A stretch of DNA of 64,000 nucleotides, taken from contig JBANDB010000002.1 of assembly GCA_037576215.1 (NCBI GenBank), positions 1,054,001-1,118,000 of the forward strand. Reading direction: 5' to 3'. This DNA comes from Armillaria gallica (taxonomy: Eukaryota; Basidiomycota; Agaricomycetes; Agaricales; Physalacriaceae). Position numbers and translations under genes: made by a program. Of the stretch, positions 34,878-46,605 are shown piece after piece (positions within the stretch are counted from its first letter, which is position 1; the number at the start of each line of letters is the position of its first letter). Below the pieces are notes generated by a model. That model ran no database searches. It saw nothing but the letters and a program-made list of their open reading frames with translations, and had not been told where the DNA came from.

Positions 34878-35119
34878 GTGAAGTTGCCGCGACTCGGCTT
34901 ATATCGGCTTAACGCCGAAGTCGACTTTTGAGCCGCCGAGGATAGAAGGAGAGAGGGAACAGCTGCGCTGTCACCAACACTGCCAATAATTCTTGTGAGT
35001 GAATGCGTAGTTCAGGTTATCTGCCACTTTGAACAATTGTGCAGTCAGAGCAGACCAAGTGCAATCGGCTCAAAACCGATTTCAGCGTTAAGCCGAGATA
35101 AGCCGAGTCGCAGCAGCAC
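34878..35119. mobile_element. 242-bp MITE with ~55-bp terminal inverted repeats
   Basis: The left arm includes CGACTCGGCTTATATCGGCT and the right arm, on the opposite strand, CGACTCGGCTTATCTCGGCT. The pairing continues through CTTAACGC and TTTTGAGCCG. Both ends abut TA (34876-34877 and 35120-35121), suggesting a TA target duplication. The ~130-bp interior has no coding capacity. Its arms differ from those of the element at 7796-8447, so it belongs to another family. Confidence 0.85.
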
Positions 35120-37071
35120 TAGCCGTACCATCAAAGCTGTGAGTGTAAATGAGAAAACACAGGTTTCTGTTACTATTTACGTGTCATCTGCCACACACTT
35201 ATTCAGATATTTTGTGTCTAGACGATTACACAACTATCGTACAGTCTGACGACGCGTCCAACAATGATCTCGCCGCCTTGGTCTGCGGTAGACTTGGCTT
35301 TGGGAGAGGGTCCTACGCGTTTTCATCATAGGGAGAAGTTTGGTGAGGCCCGTGATATATTAAGACAGGGCGACCTATGCCAAGCGAGTCTAGTGGGTTA
35401 CAGAATAGGCCATCCTAACTATAGGGGCGACAAACTATCGTAACCTTCACCTACAGGGATTGGCACCGACGAGGACGGAAGAAACGAAAGAACGAAGATG
35501 GAAGGATGTATGGACAGCGAACAAAGAGAAAGAGGATGAAGGTTAGCTCGACGAATACATTGACGCGTGACTGGCTCGCCGTCAACGAATTCAAAGTGTG
35601 CTTGACCACTGTGGAAGAACATCTTAGACTGAATTTGCTCGATTCACGACGACGCCAGGAAACCAACGGTCCCAAATCCCACGCAGAATCCAATAATATA
35701 CCACCTATCCAGATCTCGTGCTCAATCTTTCAAGGTTAGTTTCGGAACCTTGTTGCGACACCAATCGTCATCTCTTCCTCTTCTGTCAACAGACCCCCGA
35801 AACATTTTGAATGCCAACTACCTTGTCGTTTAGGAGGATGCAATATATCTTCACAAAATATCATATTTCGATGCTCCATAATTGAGACAGGTGGCGAGCA
35901 GGAGAAACCCTCTTTTGCTTGTTACTCGTCTCCCTCGGAACACTCCAATACCCAAATTCTACTGCCAATATCGTGATCTGTAGCGGCCGATGGCCCAAAG
36001 GTCGTGGCCAGGACGATACGCATGACCCTGGCATTGGCAAAGATGCGTCACACTATGCTGGGAAACAATGTTTAATCTGACCGCTAGTCGGAAGCCGCTC
36101 TAGAATCTATGGATGTTGGCATGGATGCGGTTTTCTCAAGGCGCGATTGCATGCGACGGCTTGGGGATTCGATAATATCACTTTTAAATTTAAACCTCGT
36201 CGACACGCATTTCGAACATCGGGGACGGAGTAATATTGATCCTTGCCCCGATCTTTACATCCCACTCGATTCATTCATTATAGATAACCGGACAAGCAGG
36301 CATAACCTAGCGTGATGAGATCGCTTCCTATTATCATTCCAAAATAAACTGCTAGAAAGTACAGCCCCGGTCATTGTACGGGCCAAGCCCAGGATGATGA
36401 CGAGATGATCATGTTCCCGCCAGAAATATCCTCTCCGACTCGGACGGACTACGGAATGATAAACCAGGCGATAAACGGAATCAAATGATATTTGCAATCG
36501 AACCCATTAGGGAGATCTTAGGAGGTACCCTTTCTACTACTGACGTCAAGCTCGAATACGGCCTGAGGCGAGGAAACAGAGTTGTCACTCTGTTTCGTCT
36601 GAGGTCTGTACCTAGATCTTGTGCTGACGTTTATTGGACAAAGGTAGGCTAAATCTTGAAGGGCCGTGTTGATTTCTCATCCCTGCTATTCTAAAGGAAC
36701 TGCATCCCCGAACCCGAGTCTGAATTGCTAGTGCTAGCATTACCCCCATCAACAGCTAAGGGATGATTGTGGTGTCGGTCGAGACATTCGCGGCTTCTAC
36801 TTCAGCGCTCTAGCACCTTGTTTCTCAGTATTGAATGAAAGCAGAAGAGCAATATCGCCGAATTGGTCCAGTGACAGTTAGGGACCATAAATCTCAAAAC
36901 AAATATTCGCACGTGTCGGCCACCCGCTCTCTCTCATAATGTCTTGGTCACTAGTGCGAGCTCCTCTTTCCCTGTCTTTCATGCTTGTTCACTCTGCTGC
37001 AGTGGGGTATCCAGGTCGTAGGCGTTTCTATTGAATCTTTGGATTCCTCTTACTCAATGATTGTCTAGGCA
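35120..37071. other. no gene recognised
   Basis: About 1.9 kb with short frames only, none with a domain or clear splice chain. The last ~150 bp, with a C/T-rich tract, are the likely promoter of the F-box gene. Confidence 0.4.
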
Positions 37072-38484
37072 ATGTCCGTCAATCCTGTAGCACATAACGA
37101 AGACCAGCTCGAGCCGGCCTCATGTTCGCTGGCCCGAATCCCCACTGAACTACTCGCAATCATCATTGGCTATCTCGTGAAAAGGGACCTATTCTCTGTC
37201 GCTCTCGTCTGCCGAAGGCTCAACGACGTAGCAACCACTGTCTGGTTCGGGACTCAGAGGCAATACCAAAAAACATACGGCGCCTTCAGTCCCTCCCACA
37301 CTGGTCATGCTCTCCCTTACTCATCTTTCAAAGATCTCCGGCTCTGTCTTGTCACGAAACCTACTATTCCCAACATAAAGCTTTCTTTAAGCAAAGATTT
37401 TGCCCCGGACTTCCGCGAGTTCCTGCGCTATTTCGACACTCTTCCTCGCAATAAAACACCTCCCAATGTCCAGATCGATCTACACCATACAGTGTGGGCT
37501 CGTTCACACGTCCGTGACGCCGACGAGTACGACGCAGAGAGGCTCAACGCATTTTTCACTCGCATCGCCGAATTGAACTGCGTTACCGCCCTCCATACAT
37601 GTACAGAGAGCGAACCATGGTTGGATGTCAAGGGGGAGGACGGTCTTCCCATCTTTTCTCCTCCCACGCTCACCACCCTTACTGAGGAGTACCTCAAGCC
37701 TCTCTCTGAATCCTACTCCGACTGGCTCATCCGCTCAGCCAACGCGTCGCCCGTCAACAAACTCGTCATCGCATACCCAGATGGGTCAATTCTTCTTCGA
37801 TTACATCTTCCCAAACTCCGTGATGCCTTATTCAACGGCGGGAAGATATCAACGTATCATTTGTCCCTATTCCTCGACCAGGAGGCACATTCCCGTCTCG
37901 AGGAGTTGATATTCGCTCCGAATACCAGCTTGTATCATGAAATGCCGGATGTGGGCCACCCGAAGTGTCATACTGCCATGCAACTTCGCCCTGGAGCACT
38001 TCCCCGCCTCACCTCCATTGCTGCAGACACAGACGTCCTGGCGCTCCTCCTTTCGGCCCCTCATGCCTTCACAGGCCTGCAGCGCGTTGATGTCCGTCTG
38101 CCGTATTATCGGGGACCTAGCGTAGGGCGGGATCTACGCAAGATATTCTCATGGGTGTCGGAGATTCCCACCGTACTGCATATGACGCTGCCGCTGGAGG
38201 ACCTGGCTTACAATGATTGGGAGTACCTGTCATTGGAATCAGATGAAGACCCAGTCGTCTTGCCGCATGTGAAGAAGTTGGTGTGTGGTGGGTATCCGCG
38301 GTATGACTGGTCGATTCGTCTTGACCAGATTGTGGTGTTTTTCCCTGGGGTGGAGGAGTTTGTTATGGATAGGGCGAGCTGGAAGGAGCCACGGCGGTTA
38401 GATTGTGTGGAGCAAATGAGGGAGCAGTGGCCCTCGCTGAAACGTGTGGTTATTGACGGTGTACGTTATACGAATGGAGAATAG
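37072..38484 (+). CDS. F-box protein (470 aa), single exon
   Basis: Intronless frame with a clear F-box near residues 20-60: LARIPTELLAIIIGYLVKRD, then LFSVALVCRRLNDVATTVWF. The rest is a long alpha/beta region with the LRR-like layout of fungal F-box proteins (LPRLTSIAADTDVLALLLSA, LQRVDVRLPYYRG, LPHVKKLVCGGYPRYDW, FPGVEEFVMDRASWKEP). The subfamily differs from the two F-box genes at 12.6-18.6 kb. Expected role: Skp1-bound substrate receptor of an SCF ubiquitin ligase; the target is unknown. It is followed in the same direction by the PUB gene, 439 bp on. Confidence 0.85.
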   Translation: MSVNPVAHNEDQLEPASCSLARIPTELLAIIIGYLVKRDLFSVALVCRRLNDVATTVWFGTQRQYQKTYGAFSPSHTGHALPYSSFKDLRLCLVTKPTIPNIKLSLSKDFAPDFREFLRYFDTLPRNKTPPNVQIDLHHTVWARSHVRDADEYDAERLNAFFTRIAELNCVTALHTCTESEPWLDVKGEDGLPIFSPPTLTTLTEEYLKPLSESYSDWLIRSANASPVNKLVIAYPDGSILLRLHLPKLRDALFNGGKISTYHLSLFLDQEAHSRLEELIFAPNTSLYHEMPDVGHPKCHTAMQLRPGALPRLTSIAADTDVLALLLSAPHAFTGLQRVDVRLPYYRGPSVGRDLRKIFSWVSEIPTVLHMTLPLEDLAYNDWEYLSLESDEDPVVLPHVKKLVCGGYPRYDWSIRLDQIVVFFPGVEEFVMDRASWKEPRRLDCVEQMREQWPSLKRVVIDGVRYTNGE

Positions 38485-38922
38485 GGTTGGAATGTTAAAC
38501 CGTTTCCATCTGGGTTTGTCCCACTTGTCTATGCTATGCTTACCTATATTGCAGCTGATTTTGGCTCGGTTTTATAGTAGACAAAATGTACATTACATAT
38601 GTTCTAAATAAATATCATCCCTACTCTTCAGACTAGGACGGTGTAGTCTTCTGTTATCTCTGACGGCCTGACATTTACATTGTAAGTAAGCAGTCCACCG
38701 CTCAAAAGCCAAGTAACAGTAATATTTCCTGGATTCTTCTCATTCAGAGTTGTGTATTGGAACATCGGGGCGCGTCTTTTATTTATTTCACCCGAGGTGA
38801 AGAAGTTTACGTTTTGCCCCTTCGCCAGCGCTTATCAGTCAAACATGCTTCGAGTCTTGTGATGAGATAATCATCGTTTACCCACAGTGTCCATCGATAA
38901 TCTTCAACGATACCATCATACA

Positions 38923-39936
38923 ATGTCCAAAGTGAACTTACAACTTCGCGATGCCGTTCTCCAAGCCGCTCAGCGACGCTCTGAAGGGCAGACTCCAGCT
39001 TCATCTCCCGTTATCAGGGACGATCCAAGTTTCACAGACTTTGATAAGGGGTACCAGATGCGCACTGAGCTCCGTCGGATGATAGACGTTGGGATCCTTG
39101 GGATGGTTAATGACCACGAGGCTTCAAAGGAAGGTGTTGCCAGTTTGAAGGTGATTGCGATCGGCACACCTGCAATCGATCATGCTGATAACTCTTCGAA
39201 GACTCTCCTTAAGTTGGCTGACAAAATCATTGAAAATCCAGACAATGAGAAGTATCAGCGAATCAAGATTAATAATCCTGCGATTAAGAAGGACATTATG
39301 GAGCCAAAGGGCGCGCTTGAATTCGCCATCAAGGTCTGTGTTTCGTCTATCGCATGCGAACAACCTGACGTTGACTGGTTTGTAGATGGGATTTCGACAG
39401 CAGGTGCGTCTTACAATTGCGGCCGCTCCGATCTGATCTGATATGGCACAGAAGGTCATTGAAATGGAAGCATATCGAGTGTTTATACCCAAATATCGTG
39501 ATGACCTCGTCCTATGCGCAAGTCTACTCAAGAAAGCAATAGATAGAGAGCATCTCAGGTTAGACGAAAGGCTGAAATTAGCCAGAGAAAATGAAGAGAA
39601 GGAAGAGCAACGGGCAATTGTGCGTACTATGAGCATTATCTTTTCCTCTTTCAATGTATTTAATCTCATCTCTAGGCAATGAAGCGGTTTGTAGACGATA
39701 GGAAGAAAAAGGAAGAGGATGACAGGCGTGAGAGGGATGCGAGACAAAGCTCGAACGTGGTGTCGACTGACTCAGGTAGCAACGACGATCACGAGACTGT
39801 CCCGGAAATCAAGTGCTCGCCCATCGAGGTCCGACCTGTCGTGTTAAATGATGACCAAGATGGCCAGAAGCCTGAGGTAGACGTACATGATGCTGTCGGA
39901 CTTGGCACTGAGTTGCACCAAGAGTTTAAATCCTGA
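38923..39936 (+). CDS. PUB (PUG) domain protein
   Basis: Four exons (38923-39333, 39386-39403, 39452-39619, 39676-39936) give 285 aa; exon 2 is only 18 nt. The central PUB domain, about residues 90-165, is well marked: KTLLKLADKIIENPDNEKYQ, then RIKINNPAIKKDIMEPKGAL, then EFAIKMGFRQQKV..EAYRVF, which spans three exons and confirms the tiny one. A charged helical C-terminus follows (RLKLARENEEKEEQR, RKKKEEDDRRERDAR). PUB domains of PNGase, UBXD1 and HOIP bind the C-tail of the p97/Cdc48 ATPase, so a Cdc48 adaptor role in protein quality control is likely. No UBX, UBA or transglutaminase domain is visible. The start ACAATGTCC at 38923 is preferred to the in-frame ATG 36 bp upstream. Confidence 0.8.
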
Positions 39937-40766
39937 CATCGGCCGTATCTCTGGCTAGCTGTTGATATATGTTCTTATGTGTTTCACTTACGCTGATGAC
40001 TACTGAATATTACATTTGGATTTTGAAAAAATTCATCTTTGAGATCCTGTTCAACTGATGCTAGTTGTTCGTCTGAAAATAGAATAAAAAGAGAGCAAAA
40101 GAAAAAGAAAAGGGTTAAGGGGGAAGCCGCTGTACAACAACGGAATCTTTACTATACACGATGCATCGAGGCCTTCCCCCTTAAAATTTTATTCCTGACA
40201 CATTTTTGCGAGTAGATTACGCCCCGACCTTTTCGAGCGTTTCGGACAGCGTGGTATTTCAATAGTCCTTTGCGAGTTCAATCCAACCTTGAAATGTTGG
40301 CCAAATACGGTTGACTGTCGCGGTGTTTTTACCGATACTCGCAACACTGAATGCTCTTAATTTCGCATCCCTCATATATGTAGAAGCCTCCTGCAGGCTG
40401 CGGGAGCGAGACCGAGACCGAGTGAGCGGTGTTGTGTGAGAATAATTACCCTTATATGGCACATTCAAACTCAGTAACCGGCGGGATCAAAGTTACCACC
40501 GGCAATCATGGTCCGTGCACCCAGTTGGAGATTTCTCCTCGTCACCACCACCACCACCAACCGGCTTGTAACTCACCATGGGAATGTTCTGCATAAAAGG
40601 TATGCCAGCACCGTCTACAAAGATCACTCTGAGCTCACGCCTACAGACGAAAGCCTCTGACGGGAATCATGGCTGTCGCAATTCAGCCTGCCCGGGTAGT
40701 TCCAAGCGTACTCGACGACCCTGAGCAGGTGATCACTATCCTTTATCACCGAAAGCCAAGAGCCAT
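39937..40766. other. no gene recognised
   Basis: Spacer between the PUB and DUF6535 genes, with short frames only. Confidence 0.4.
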
Positions 40767-43688
40767 ATGGATCCAGGTTCGATAAAAAATGATACAGAGA
40801 CGGGACCGGGAAGGGACGATGGTGAACAAGCGGCTCGCGCGATACCTACGGCCTATACAAGAACTTTCGGGTTCAAAAGGAGACAATACATGAAAGGTAC
40901 GTTCGCACAGCAGATCATGTGGGAGCTTAACCAATGATTTCTATAGGGTACATCCCTTCCGACTACGAGCAAAAGTACAGTGAAGACGCTACATACGAAG
41001 AGACGGGACCTAATGCACGAGTTTGGAGGATTTATCTGGATGAAAGCATAGTATTCGACATGAACATGGTGGAGCAACTGCAGGATAGCGTCGATGTCTT
41101 GCTTGTCTTCGTGAGCTACACCACCAGCATTATCTTTTCGTACTAAGCGCAGCTGCAGGCTGGTCTTTTCTCTGCCGTAGTCACCTCCTTTGTTGCTCAG
41201 ACTTATCAGAGTCTCCAAGTCGACTACGTTCAGATGTCTGCATCCTTACTATTTGAACTCGTCGCTGTCCAGCGGGCGCTTGCCACTGGTTCCTCCATTG
41301 AATCTGTCCCTCTTTCTCCGTTTAATCCCGAAACCACTTTCACTCCAGCGACAAATGACGTCTGGGTCAATGGATTGTGGTTCACGAGCCTTGCGCTCAG
41401 TTTAACGACCGCGTTGGTTGCCGTGCTCATGAAGCAATGGGTTCACCATTATACATCACTTCCTTCTGGAACCCCGCGGGAGCGTAGCCATGTTCGACAA
41501 TACCGATATACGGGGTTCCAGAGGTGGAATGTTCCTATGATTGCTGGACTGCTTCCGGTGCTCATGCACGCTTCCCTCGCCCTGTTTTTCGCCGGGCTGT
41601 CGGTTTTCCTTTATCCGCTAAGGGTCTCCCTCTCTTGGATAGTCGGTGCTATCGCTGTACTCGCTTACACCGTGTACCTTGTCGCTATCATTCTTCCGAT
41701 ATTTTTCCTTCAATGCCCGTACCATACGCCACTCTCTGACCATCTTTATTTCGCCTATCATTTCATTACTCGAATCCATCACTCTCTTCGATTCTTAGAC
41801 AAGAAGCTTCCTCCCCCACGCCGGCTGTTGCGGCCAAACGTCATGGGAAACAATTTATCGTTGAAAAGCGCGGAGCAGGAGCAAGTCAAGCAGCTGTCAA
41901 ATGATCTTTCGGTTGAAGCGCTCCACTGGTTATTCTCCGTGTCCTCGAATCCGAGCGTACAGAGTATTGCGACGCAGGCCATTGGCGGTCTACCAGGGTC
42001 CTCCTTGCAAAAGGTTGTGAAAGTCTTCAGAAATGGGGAAGATATTCGTGAGGTCCATCGGGAACTGCTGGATAGTTGTCTTGATGTCACTGGGATGGGC
42101 TGCGTGAAACCATTGCCCATGATGCAGTCCAAGCTTGAGCGGCTTCTTCGCTTTGAACTGTTCATACCCCACGCTCATCACCGAACCTTCACCACCGACA
42201 AGAACCGGGCATATATTGATACTTCTGATTTGGATGATGTCGACCTGGTCGCCTCTATACAATCTAACAGCACCCTCCAGGACAGTAGATTCAAGCCGTT
42301 TAGTCCACTCGGGCCGCAGCTGTTCTTTAGAAACGTCCTTCACACTGGCATGACCTTCCATGCCCTTTCCTGGGTCGGCCTTCTAAGGAACGCAAACGAG
42401 GATGGTTCTTTCAATCCCATTGACATACATTCCCGAGATCTATATCCCCTCGAGCTCTGCGCTTCAGTGGCACCTGCTCTCGACTTTAGGACGGACTCTT
42501 CCTTTCCCTCTTCCGCCATCTCGTTCGAGGATGCCGTGCGGAACTATCTTCTCGCAGAGATGACAGATAACATCCTCAAGATGTTCCATGAGTTTGACCA
42601 TCACAGCGACGATATCCCTGACGCCGAACCGTGCTCCCGGCAACTGAGAGTCACGCTGGCCTTTGCATCATTCGTTATCCATAGGCTGCGAGTTCCTTAC
42701 CTCCAGCCGGATCAAACTGTTTATGCAGAACACTCCAACAATACGGAGATTACTAGAACTCAAAACGCTCTCCGCTCTGCAGCGACGAACATTTTCCGGA
42801 TTCTTCTTATTCATACACACTCAACATCTCCAAGCCTCACCTTCGGGGAGAGTAACCTCATTTTCAACGTCGTCAAAGGAATAATGTCCAATGATGTCGT
42901 ATTTGGGGAGAACTCTACTAAATATCCATCCCTGGATCCTTGTCGTCTTTTTGCATTGGAAATATACTCAAGAATGATTAGGGCGCCCCTCCTTCCGAAT
43001 GCGATTACCCCTCAATACTCTCTCTTACCGGAAGACCAACCTCCCGACTGGCCTCGCGTACGGGAGCTAGTGGATTTCATCATCTTTGACTACGACAATC
43101 CGAAGTCCCGCCCTTCCACGGTAACACCTTTTGATTTGGCTTGCGATATACTGGCCTATGCCCTAGCAAATAACATCGCTGAGGCGTTTGAAGCCTTCAT
43201 AGAGGGAAAATGTCTCACAGTGTTTGGGGCTCATCCCTACCGGCTGCGTTTGGTCAAAGTCATCAATGGATATGTCGCAGGAATAACCAAAAGTCTCATT
43301 GATGAGCGTTGTATTGACTACCTCCATGAACCCGAGAACCTCTACGTCGCTTGTTCCATCCTAGCGTCGAATGACTGGACTAGGGACGTCGATTCCGTGG
43401 GTGACGATATCCTCGCCCTTCGAAGTGTCCGGCCGAATGATCCTGCGTGGGCGTCTTGTAGAGATCGATTGCGCAGGCTGGAAACTGATGCGGTCCAGAG
43501 GCCAAAGTGGGAGACGGAGTTGACGACGGAGGAGGTGAATAGGGAGAAGAGGAATATTTCGGAGGCGGCTGCGTTGTTGGAGGCGGGGGTTATTAACAGA
43601 GGGAAGGTAAGTTTGACGGTTTTTTGTATCCTTGTGGGTTTTTCTGATTGGTGTGATTTAGAGACGGCGTTATCCACGACATAGATAG
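40767..43688 (+). CDS. DUF6535 membrane protein
   Basis: Exons 40767-40896, 40947-41110 and 41159-43606, with a likely last exon 43662-43688, give 922 aa; reading through the last intron ends at 43684 with 939 aa. The DUF6535 domain sits at about residues 40-260. It has the entry motif RVWRIYLDESIVFDMNMVEQ and four membrane helices: AGLFSAVVTSFVAQTYQSL; VNGLWFTSLALSLTTALVAV followed by LMKQWVHHY; MIAGLLPVLMHASLALFFAG; and AIAVLAYTVYLVAIILPIFF. A ~650-aa soluble alpha-helical tail follows. The family is expanded in mushroom genomes; its function is unknown. Placement in an internal membrane or the plasma membrane with a cytosolic tail is inference. Confidence 0.85.
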
Positions 43689-43796
43689 GAATGGGGTCAT
43701 CTACTGGCTATGGTTCCGCATGCAAGGAACTGAAGGTCTGAACTACACCCTGTTGTGGTTGGGATTTGCCGACAGACTGGTTCTATCTTCGCGTGC

Positions 43797-43890
43797 TAGG
43801 TACGGTGCAACGGTTAACATCGCATAGTTTAGGGGGTTCGGATCCCGCGTACTTATCGTAAAATGCGTCAACGCAACTTTTTTTGGTCTA
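43797..43890 (+). repeat. tRNA-derived (SINE-like) unit 1
   Basis: TACGGTGCAACGGTTAAC resembles a tRNA D-arm (A box) and GGGGGTTCGGATCCC a T-arm (B box), about 30 bp apart, followed by a T-rich stretch. The spacing suits a degenerate tRNA head. Confidence 0.5.
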
Positions 43891-43939
43891 CCTCGTTGTC
43901 ACTATATCACCCAGTGATTGCTTTCTCATCCTTTTCACG

Positions 43940-44020
43940 TACCGAGTACGGTGCAGTGGTTATTATCCCACGTATCAGATAATTGTAAATTAGGCAGGGA
44001 AACCTTTTTTGTAACTGTTG
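43940..44020 (+). repeat. tRNA-derived (SINE-like) unit 2
   Basis: GAGTACGGTGCAGTGGTTAT copies the A-box side of unit 1. No clean B box follows, but the tail has a T-run and CTGTTGACTGG, shared in outline with the other units. Confidence 0.4.
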
Positions 44021-44129
44021 ACTGGCGCATTGTGAGAACGGTTTCTCTTGTGCTGCCTCGCAAAATAGCACGGCCCTTTCAGCTTCTTGACTCTGATTCG
44101 GCATTTTTCCTCCGTCGGGTACTGTTGAC

Positions 44130-44285
44130 ATCGCTGCATATAGCGCAATGGTGGCACTAGGGTTCGATCCCACGCACGCTCAATGATTTGTTCATTTTTG
44201 CAAGTTCCTCGTTGACTTGCTCTGTGACGGTCTGTCATTTTGGCGACAATCTGGATTCTCTACGTCTTTTTTGGCAGTCATACTA
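44130..44285 (+). repeat. tRNA-derived (SINE-like) unit 3
   Basis: ATAGCGCAATGGTGGCAC (A box) and GGGTTCGATCCCACGC (B box) form a compact tRNA-like head. The tail TTTTTGCAAGTTCCTCGTTG, TGGATTCT and GTCTTTTTTGGCA is shared with unit 4. Confidence 0.65.
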
Positions 44286-44639
44286 CAGACACTGATTGCT
44301 GTTTATTTTTTGTGACACAGATTTATTTAAGAAGTTAGGACTGAGCGAGAGGAAAGACAAGCCACTGCTTCGATGGGGTCTGTCACTCCCTCCCATCAAC
44401 AGGTTCTGTATCGTCGTTTGTCTATCACCAACACCACTGACCATGGTGGCGACAATGTTCGTTTTACCTTGTTGCAACTATTTCATGGAAATTATAGAAG
44501 ACTCTCTTATACTATGAACTTCGGGCGTATCAGAACAAGTATGTCGAGCGTTGACTTCGCCGGCGCTCATTGGTCCTTTGATGAGGCGATTTCTCTTTTG
44601 TTACGGCTACAGCTGGGCAGCACGTTCGGGAGTCCTTTG

Positions 44640-44820
44640 ACTCGATACATGTGGTGGAGCAGTTAACACCAAGCTCAAGGGTTCGATCCTAGGGGTCCAC
44701 TTATGCGAGCTTCGTCCTTTTTGCTTATTTTTGCAAGTTTCTTGTTGACTTTTTCGTGCAGCTTGGATTCTGGAAGCTGATGTCTTTTTTGACATTTCAG
44801 TACATAGTACTATATAACAA
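44640..44820 (+). repeat. tRNA-derived (SINE-like) unit 4
   Basis: GTGGTGGAGCAGTTAACACC and AGGGTTCGATCCT form the head. The tail TTTTTGCAAGTTTCTTGTTG, TTGGATTCT and GTCTTTTTTGACA matches that of unit 3, so the two are copies of one family. Confidence 0.65.
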
Positions 44821-44929
44821 TCGCCTAGTATGAGCTTGAGTGTGGTCGGTGCGACAATGCGGGTAGTTCGGCCCGCGAGACTCTTCGCAGAATACGACGA
44901 CGGCAGACGTACCTTGACGACAATTCTCA

Positions 44930-45408
44930 ATGAACCCCTTCCTCTCCGCCGTTCGTGACAGCCCCACCAGCGAGGGCGGCTCCTATGGACCCTGCATGCG
45001 TCTGCTCTATCGCCTTTTTTCTGTCGATGGACCCTTCGAGAGCAGCCTGTAATTCAACGCCGGCAACGAAGTCGTCACTGTGTTTACCGTCAAGCTGAAC
45101 GAGCGCCCAGTCCTGTTCATCCAAGTCAAGGAGCCAGAATCGTTTCGTCTGGCCAAGAAGCCGACATGCCGATGCGGAAGCGGTTCAGCAACATCCACCA
45201 CGACGTTGTCACTCCGACTTTGCCTGGCATCAGCGCTTTCGGGACTCGTTTGTCGTTCTACCAATACGACAAGGCCGCCAGTTCTCTCACGCCTCCCGCC
45301 ATTGCTGCTGATCTCAACATCATGAATGATGCGGCGCCCCAGAGTCGCTGGGATTGCGATATTTTGGATCCTGCTGGTGCGGCTCGCTTTCGTCAGGTGG
45401 TAAACTAG
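44930..45408 (+). pseudogene. broken PD-(D/E)XK-like protein gene
   Basis: The frame opens MNPFLSAVRDSPTSEGGSYG, meets TAA at 45050-45052, and continues in the same frame with VTVFTVKLNERPVLFIQVKEP. After FRLAKKP (about 45155-45165) the homologous reading moves to another frame with MRKRFSNIHHDVVTPTLPGI, then SRWDCDILDPAGAARFRQVV, ending at 45408. The layout matches an Agaricomycete family in which a hydrophobic strand ends in a nuclease-like E-x-K step (IEVKPP type). Here that E reads Q (IQVKEP). The stop, the frameshift and the changed residue argue for a pseudogene. The nuclease-like fold is inference from the motif. Confidence 0.65.
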
Positions 45409-46434
45409 GTCAAAGGGATGTGCTCGCGGCTTGTGGATGGTGAGTCGAACGGTATTTGTGCATTGTATTCTTTTTTTCCTGACTTCGGCCCACCCAGACT
45501 GAGAAGACTGAAGTATAGCGGGGAGGCACAGTCTCGTAGAGCCGCTGATGCCAACGAAGGCCTCTAGAATATCTTCATATGCCGAAGAGATATCTCATTA
45601 GTCGTTGAACGTTGATCATCGAGGTGCGCTATTGTCGATTTCTCACTTTCTGGCACCTCACTTAGATGTTTTCCGTCCAGCAGGTTTATTTTTCGAGTTT
45701 CCCTTCTTCCGTGCCACAAAAGCTGTCCTTCTCCGAGAGTTGATAAGCGACTAGATATTGTTCTATTCTTTGGGCTGGACGGGAGCAGTGCTGTCAGTGA
45801 GTCAGTTCTATCACAAAGTCACACGTTTCTCATCATTTGCTCGTGTAAAGTTCTTAAGACCTACGGGTGTACACCCGGGGACTATTACAATCGGTCTGCG
45901 CAGGGGAGGAGGGGTGGGGATGGGATGAGCTACAGCCGTACATCAGAAAGGTTCGTTGAAAAACAAACGTCGGAGGATGACTGACTGACTGATTACCCCA
46001 GAACGAACGCCTCGTATCCCCCGCAAATTATCACAATACAACAGGTCAAATCGAGCCTCGGTACACAGTTTTGACGACGTCCATTACATTTTGCTCCCCG
46101 GTTACCTTCGTACGATCGATGGACGCGTCATCCAAGCTACATAGGGCTACCAGATCACAAGCATTGCGCTTCTTCTGGGCAGAAGAAGGTGTGTTGGATG
46201 AGGTGCCGTACGTAGGGAAGAAGACACGGCATTACGAGCTGATTTTTTCGGTATGTATGCGGTTCCTCAGGCAGCATATTTTTCGTGTCGATGACATATG
46301 ATATTAGGGTGGGATTGACGGGACCTTGTGCCGCCAACGGGGAGCTACCTCTTGATAGCAGTCATACCAATCTGCCTGCTCTCTCGTACGTCCTTGACCT
46401 CCTTCTCTTTCCGTCATTTATGACTTCTTTATAG
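45409..46434. other. no gene recognised
   Basis: Short frames only; 46071-46301 (SKLHRATRSQALRFFWAEEG) was not recognised. The last ~60 bp match the intron before the second GMC relic. Confidence 0.35.
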
Positions 46435-46605
46435 GCAGGAATATCATCATTAGCCAGCTCAGACCCTCTCATCCCCGCTCATCATCAGATTCCCAGGACC
46501 TGACCGCCATTCGGCACGCCGTAGCAGGTGCACGACGGCTCCTCGCTGCGCCGGTATGGGATTATGTCCTCGGAATGCTTACGAATGTTACCGATCTGAA
46601 GGGAG
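46435..46605 (+). pseudogene. GMC oxidoreductase relic (C-terminal fragment)
   Basis: After an intron-like stretch that matches the one before 55580, the sequence reads NIIIS, passes through a frame-garbled part (the DPL and NPxFF blocks lie in other frames), then QDLTAIRHAVAGARRLLAAP and VWDYVLGML. This is the substrate-domain C-terminus of GMC oxidoreductases of the aryl-alcohol oxidase group (GGNITINSxDPLxPPxINPxFFSHPxD). No FAD-binding N-terminus is present. Confidence 0.65.
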
